Origin: Trichlorobacter thiogenes
GTDB taxonomy: Bacteria > Desulfobacterota > Desulfuromonadia > Geobacterales > Pseudopelobacteraceae
Length of the DNA stretch: 40,127 nucleotides
Reading direction: 5' to 3'
Assembly: GCF_900167465.1 (NCBI RefSeq)
Contig: NZ_FUWR01000023.1
Coordinates: 1-40,127 of the forward strand
The notes under the pieces were generated by a model. That model saw nothing but the letters and a program-made list of their open reading frames with translations, made no database searches and had not been told where the DNA came from. Position 1 is the stretch's first letter, and every line of letters starts with the position of its first letter. Both the position numbers and the translations under genes were made by a program. Of this stretch, positions 37,100 to 40,127 are shown piece after piece.

Positions 37100-37840
37100 C
37101 TTACGCGGCGCCTTACTGAAAATCCGGTCATACAGCCAGTTTGGCAGGCGTTTCAATAGCCAGCCAATTACTCCCATCTGCCAGGGAACCACAGCAAAGG
37201 AGCTGCCTTTGTCTATGACGCGTGCCATCCGTGCTGCCGCATCATCCGCCTCAACAAGAAAGGGCATGGGATAGCTGTTGATGTCGGTCATCGGTGATCT
37301 GATATAGCCGGGCGCAATGGTTACCACCTTGATACCACTGCTGCGTAGTTCAACGCGGAGACTTTCCAGATATGAGATAGCTGCCGCCTTGGAGGCTGAA
37401 TACGCCTCAGAGCCAGGCAGCCCCCGGAACCCGGCAACACTGGCGATGCCCACCAGTCTGCCTTTGCCCGCTCTGCTTAACAGCGCGATAAAAGGTTGAA
37501 AGGTCTTGGCCATCCCCAGCACGTTGATATCCATCACCTGCTGGAAGACATCCAGATCCTCGGCATATTCGGTAAGTGTGCCGCGACTCACCCCGGCATT
37601 GGCAATAATGATATCCGGCAGACCTATCCGGCTGATCAGGTCATCTGCCGCAGCATGAATGGCAGCAGCATCACGCACATCAAGAATATAAGGAGTTACC
37701 TTGCCGGGATATTCCGCAGCAAGTTCCTCCAGCAGTTCGCCACGTCGTGCAAAGGCAGCCACGGTAGCCCCGCATTTCAGGTAGTGACGCGCAAGGGCAA
37801 GACCGATACCGCTTGAAGCGCCCGATATGACGACAATCAT
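37079..37840 (-). CDS. Short-chain dehydrogenase/reductase
   Basis: 253-residue classical SDR: dinucleotide loop SGASSGIG near the N-terminus (residues 6-13), NAGVSRG, catalytic Ser in GIASVAGFRG, and YSASKAA (Tyr-x-x-x-Lys). The basic C-terminus (SKAPRKSRSARM) is unusual. The start is MIVVISGASSG at 37840, because an upstream in-frame ATG would add 28 residues ahead of the Rossmann motif; GGGGA precedes this ATG. It lies on the opposite strand, between nrdD and the alcohol dehydrogenase, and shares no operon with either. The substrate is unknown. Confidence 0.9.
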   Translation of the reverse strand: MIVVISGASSGIGLALARHYLKCGATVAAFARRGELLEELAAEYPGKVTPYILDVRDAAAIHAAADDLISRIGLPDIIIANAGVSRGTLTEYAEDLDVFQQVMDINVLGMAKTFQPFIALLSRAGKGRLVGIASVAGFRGLPGSEAYSASKAAAISYLESLRVELRSSGIKVVTIAPGYIRSPMTDINSYPMPFLVEADDAAARMARVIDKGSSFAVVPWQMGVIGWLLKRLPNWLYDRIFSKAPRKSRSARM

Positions 37841-37972
37841 CTTTAATCCCCAAAAGTTGATGTTGCTCTGTTGAAAGGTTGAAAGATATACTTTTGAACA
37901 AGAATGTGCCATAGGCAAGTTCATGGCTGCCCCTAGCTGTTATCATCTCAGATGCAAAGGAGAACATACCTG

Positions 37973-39130
37973 ATGCAAAATTTCGTACTCCACAATCCAA
38001 CCAAAATTATTTTTGGCAAAGACCGCATCAAGGCGTTAGCCAGGGAAATTCCGAAAGAAGCCCGGCTGATGCTGGTTTACGGCGGCGGCAGCATCAAGCA
38101 GAATGGCGTCTATGATCAGATCAGACAGGCCCTTGAGGGGTACAGCCTGATCGAGTTTGGCGGTGTGGAACCGAACCCCGACTACGACACCCTGATGCAG
38201 GGTGTTGAGCTGGCACGCGCCCAGGGGGTAGATTACCTGCTGGCCGCAGGGGGCGGATCTGTTGCAGATGGTGTGAAATTCATGGCCGCTGCCATCCCGT
38301 TTCAGGGTGATCCGATGGAGATCCTGACCTCCTGGGGCAAAAGCATCAAGCAGGCAGTGCCGTTTGCTTGTGTACTGACCCTGCCCGGTACCGGGTCTGA
38401 GATGAACGACGGCAGCGTGATCTCCCGGCGTTCCCTTAAGGCAAAGCTGGTATTTTCCAGCCCGCTTGTCTTTCCGCAGTTCTCGATACTTGATCCGGTG
38501 ACCACCTTCAGTCTACCACCTGGACAGACCAGTAACGGCGTGGTGGATACCTTTGTGCATATTATGGAGCAGTATCTGACCTATCCCGTTGATGGCAAGG
38601 TGCAGGACCGTTTTGCCGAAGGACTGCTGCTGACCCTGCTGGAAGAAGGCCCCAAAGTGCTGGCCCAGCCGGAAAACTACGATGTCCGTGCAAACCTGAT
38701 GTGGTGCGCTACTCTGGGGCTTAACGGGCTGATCGGGGCCGGTGTTCCCCAAGACTGGGCCACCCATATGGTGGGCCATGAACTGACCGCGCTCTATGGC
38801 CTGGATCATGCGCAGACCCTGGCCATCCTGCTGCCGGGGATGATGAAGGTGCGCGCAGAGCAGAAACAGCAGAAACTGCTCCAGTATGCTGAGCGGGTCT
38901 GGGGTATCACCAGTGGTAGCGACGCAGAACGGATTGATGCAGCCATTGAAAAGACCAGCGCCTTCTTTGAACTGATGCAGGTACCCACCCGCCTTACCGG
39001 GTATGGCCTTACGCAAGAGTGTATTCCGGCTGTGTTGGAGCAACTGCAGGCGCACGGCTTAACCGCACTGGGAGAGCAGGCTGATGTTACCCCGGACCTG
39101 GCTCGAAAGGCCCTTGAAGCGCGGTTATGA
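37973..39130 (+). CDS. Iron-containing alcohol dehydrogenase (YqhD/BdhA group)
   Basis: Group III metal-dependent alcohol/aldehyde dehydrogenase of 385 residues, N-terminus FVLHNPTKIIFGKDRI. The NAD(P) loop is GGGSIKQNGVYDQI; GGGSVADGVKF is the second motif (YqhD has GGGSVLDG). Metal ligands are expected in GVVDTFVHIMEQY and in MVGHELTALYGLDHAQTLAI. The YqhD-type YGGGSIK motif suggests preference for NADPH and for reducing aldehydes. The ATG at 37973 is chosen over an earlier in-frame start, with AAGGAG 10 bases upstream. It sits between the nrdD genes and nrdG, 23 bases before nrdG. Confidence 0.93.
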   Translation: MQNFVLHNPTKIIFGKDRIKALAREIPKEARLMLVYGGGSIKQNGVYDQIRQALEGYSLIEFGGVEPNPDYDTLMQGVELARAQGVDYLLAAGGGSVADGVKFMAAAIPFQGDPMEILTSWGKSIKQAVPFACVLTLPGTGSEMNDGSVISRRSLKAKLVFSSPLVFPQFSILDPVTTFSLPPGQTSNGVVDTFVHIMEQYLTYPVDGKVQDRFAEGLLLTLLEEGPKVLAQPENYDVRANLMWCATLGLNGLIGAGVPQDWATHMVGHELTALYGLDHAQTLAILLPGMMKVRAEQKQQKLLQYAERVWGITSGSDAERIDAAIEKTSAFFELMQVPTRLTGYGLTQECIPAVLEQLQAHGLTALGEQADVTPDLARKALEARL

Positions 39131-39153
39131 TCGTTCTTGCGAGTTAAATAACC

Positions 39154-39741
39154 ATGCTCACCATCGGCGGCCTGACGCCATTCACCACCATTGATTATCC
39201 CGGCAAGCTGTCTGCCGTCATCTTCTGTCAGGGCTGCGCCTGGCGTTGTGGCTACTGCCATAACCAGCATCTGCTGGATGCCAGCCAGCCTGAAACCGTG
39301 TCGTGGCAGGAGGTCAGCAGGTTTCTTGAACAACGCCGTGGCCTGCTGGATGCTGTGGTGTTTAGCGGTGGTGAGCCAACATTGCAGCCAAATCTGGCAC
39401 AGGCTATTGCAACAGTACGGCAGATGGGATTTCTGACCGGCCTGCATACCGGCGGGCCGTACCCGGAGCGCTTAGCTGCCTGTCTGCCGCACCTAGACTG
39501 GGTGGGGATGGATCTGAAGGCGCCGTTTGACCTGTACGATGCAATTACCTGCGTAAAAGGTAGCGGCAAAGCTGCAGAGCAGAGTGCGGAACTGGTGAGG
39601 TCAAGTAGTGTAACTCACCAGTTCCGCAGCACTGTTGATCCGTTCTTACGTGTAGAGGGCAGGCTTGAAAGACTGCAGCAGATGGTTGCAGGGTGGGGCG
39701 AGCAGCTGGTACTGCAGGAGTGCAATTCGCATGTAAGCTAA
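39154..39741 (+). CDS. nrdG: Anaerobic ribonucleotide-reductase activating enzyme (radical SAM)
   Basis: Radical SAM enzyme that makes the glycyl radical on NrdD. 195 residues: GGLTPFTTIDYPGKLSAVI, then the cluster motif CAWRCGYC (Cys-x3-Cys-x2-Cys), FSGGEPTLQP, GLHTGGPYPERL, WVGMDLKAPFD. The gene ends LVLQECNSHVS, a short C-terminus; many members extend further, so it may be trimmed, although a clean stop is present. Its partner glycyl-radical protein lies 2.1 kb upstream, with an SDR and an alcohol dehydrogenase in between. The ribosome binding site is weak, so it may rely on readthrough from the dehydrogenase gene. Confidence 0.93.
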   Translation: MLTIGGLTPFTTIDYPGKLSAVIFCQGCAWRCGYCHNQHLLDASQPETVSWQEVSRFLEQRRGLLDAVVFSGGEPTLQPNLAQAIATVRQMGFLTGLHTGGPYPERLAACLPHLDWVGMDLKAPFDLYDAITCVKGSGKAAEQSAELVRSSSVTHQFRSTVDPFLRVEGRLERLQQMVAGWGEQLVLQECNSHVS

Positions 39742-39824
39742 AGATAAGATATCTTATGGCTGGAAAAATTATTCATTTATTCAGTTGTTAATGCACATTG
39801 ACTAATTGAAGGTTTTCAGTAAAC

Positions 39825-39841
39825 CACCGGCTCTGCCGGTG
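39825..39841 (+). repeat. Sub-terminal hairpin of the IS200-type element
   Basis: A perfect 7-bp stem (39825-39831 with 39835-39841) with a 3-base loop. Such imperfect or perfect hairpins near the ends are the DNA structures bound by the single-strand transposase TnpA. Confidence 0.65.
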
Positions 39842-39872
39842 AGACTTGAAAAGGCTCTGCCGTTCCAGCGAT

Positions 39873-39918
39873 AGTTCCTCCTGAGGAAAGCCCCTAAAGG
39901 CAATCAACAGGAGGAACT
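39873..39918 (+). promoter_or_regulatory. RNA hairpin masking the tnpA ribosome binding site
   Basis: AGTTCCTCCTG (39873-39883) and CAGGAGGAACT (39908-39918) are a perfect 11-base inverted repeat whose 3' arm contains the AGGAGG of tnpA. In the mRNA this would hide the ribosome binding site and keep transposase levels low, as described for IS200 of enterobacteria. Confidence 0.75.
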
Positions 39919-39921
39919 GCC

Positions 39922-40127
39922 ATGCGAGAGTGGCAAAGTTTAGCCCATGTAAAATGGGAGTGCAAATATCATGTTGTGATCGTGCCGAAATACCGTAAGA
40001 AGGTTCTTTACGGCAGGCTTCGAGGAGAAGTTGGCAAAATCATCCGTCAGTTATGTCGGCAGAAGGAAGTTGAACTTATCGAGGGTCATGCCATGCCTGA
40101 CCACATCCATCTGGTGTTGAGTATTCC
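39922..40127 (+). CDS. tnpA: IS200-type transposase TnpA, N-terminal part (cut by window edge)
   Basis: The 68 codons visible encode a TnpA of the HUH/Y1 single-strand transposase family: LAHVKWECKYHVVIVPKYRK at the N-terminus, RGEVGKIIRQL, then EGHAMPDHIHLVLSI, which contains the His-hydrophobic-His (HIH) metal motif. The catalytic Tyr would be further downstream, outside the window. AGGAGG lies 7 bases before the ATG but inside a hairpin. Confidence 0.9.
   Translation, partial: MREWQSLAHVKWECKYHVVIVPKYRKKVLYGRLRGEVGKIIRQLCRQKEVELIEGHAMPDHIHLVLSI

Larger units (their letters stand above)
39790..40127 (+). mobile_element. Left end of an IS200/IS605-family element
   Basis: After nrdG come an AT-rich gap, a sub-terminal hairpin CACCGGC-TCT-GCCGGTG (39825-39841) like those recognised by HUH transposases at the left end of IS200-type elements, a ribosome-binding-site hairpin, and the start of a TnpA gene. 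The exact left end cannot be fixed; this family makes no target duplication. The element continues past the window. Confidence 0.75.

Overview
The window reads as chromosomal DNA of a Geobacter-like anaerobe (Desulfuromonadota; the Trichlorobacter/Geobacter lovleyi type is my best guess). This is inferred from gene content, not from a marker search: class III ribonucleotide reductase, HDOD and GGDEF/EAL proteins, a SpoIID-family protein beside queA, two tgt paralogues, a cobalamin riboswitch, and moderate-to-high GC. Almost every base belongs to a recognisable gene, and each window edge cuts a mobile element (ISL3-type on the left, IS200-type on the right).

Layout. 1-319: 5' end of an ISL3-family insertion sequence, with its transposase on the minus strand, next to a small broken gene. 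500-4842 (+): rph-rdgB-dppB-dppC-unknown-methyltransferase, tightly packed. 4859-5772 (+): HDOD protein with its own promoter. 5842-12861 (-): oppD-oppF-tgt1-secreted protein, then eno (own terminator), then pgi. 12933-19932 (+): spoIID-like, queA, tgt2, yajC, secD, secF, TPR protein, the classic queuosine/Sec arrangement. 19983-26525 (+): recJ, cation efflux, hrpB and a PHP-phosphotransferase fusion, closed by a strong terminator. 26581-28611 (-): chemoreceptor. 28973-34299 (+): a YeeE-type thiosulfate transporter, a TusA-like sulfur carrier, a GGDEF/EAL protein and a KefB-type antiporter. 34302-39741: B12 riboswitch, terminator and palindromic repeat, then nrdD, a tiny separate glycyl-radical gene, and (after an SDR gene on the minus strand and an iron-type alcohol dehydrogenase) nrdG. 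39800-40127: left end of an IS200-type element.

The most interesting system is the class III ribonucleotide reductase locus. The 668-residue NrdD ends just after its zinc site and lacks the RVxGY glycyl-radical motif. That motif is encoded by an independent 58-residue gene with its own ribosome binding site, and a cobalamin riboswitch with an intrinsic terminator controls the pair. The sequence therefore shows a two-piece radical enzyme that probably runs only when B12, and so the B12-dependent class II enzyme, is scarce.

Other notable points are: a mosaic AT-rich block spanning the end of dppB and the start of dppC; a peptide ABC transporter whose permease and ATPase pairs are separated and oppositely oriented, with no binding protein; two Tgt paralogues, one with an altered loop after the catalytic Asp; a two-domain PHP/kinase-fold protein; and a sulfur-uptake operon translationally coupled to a c-di-GMP enzyme.
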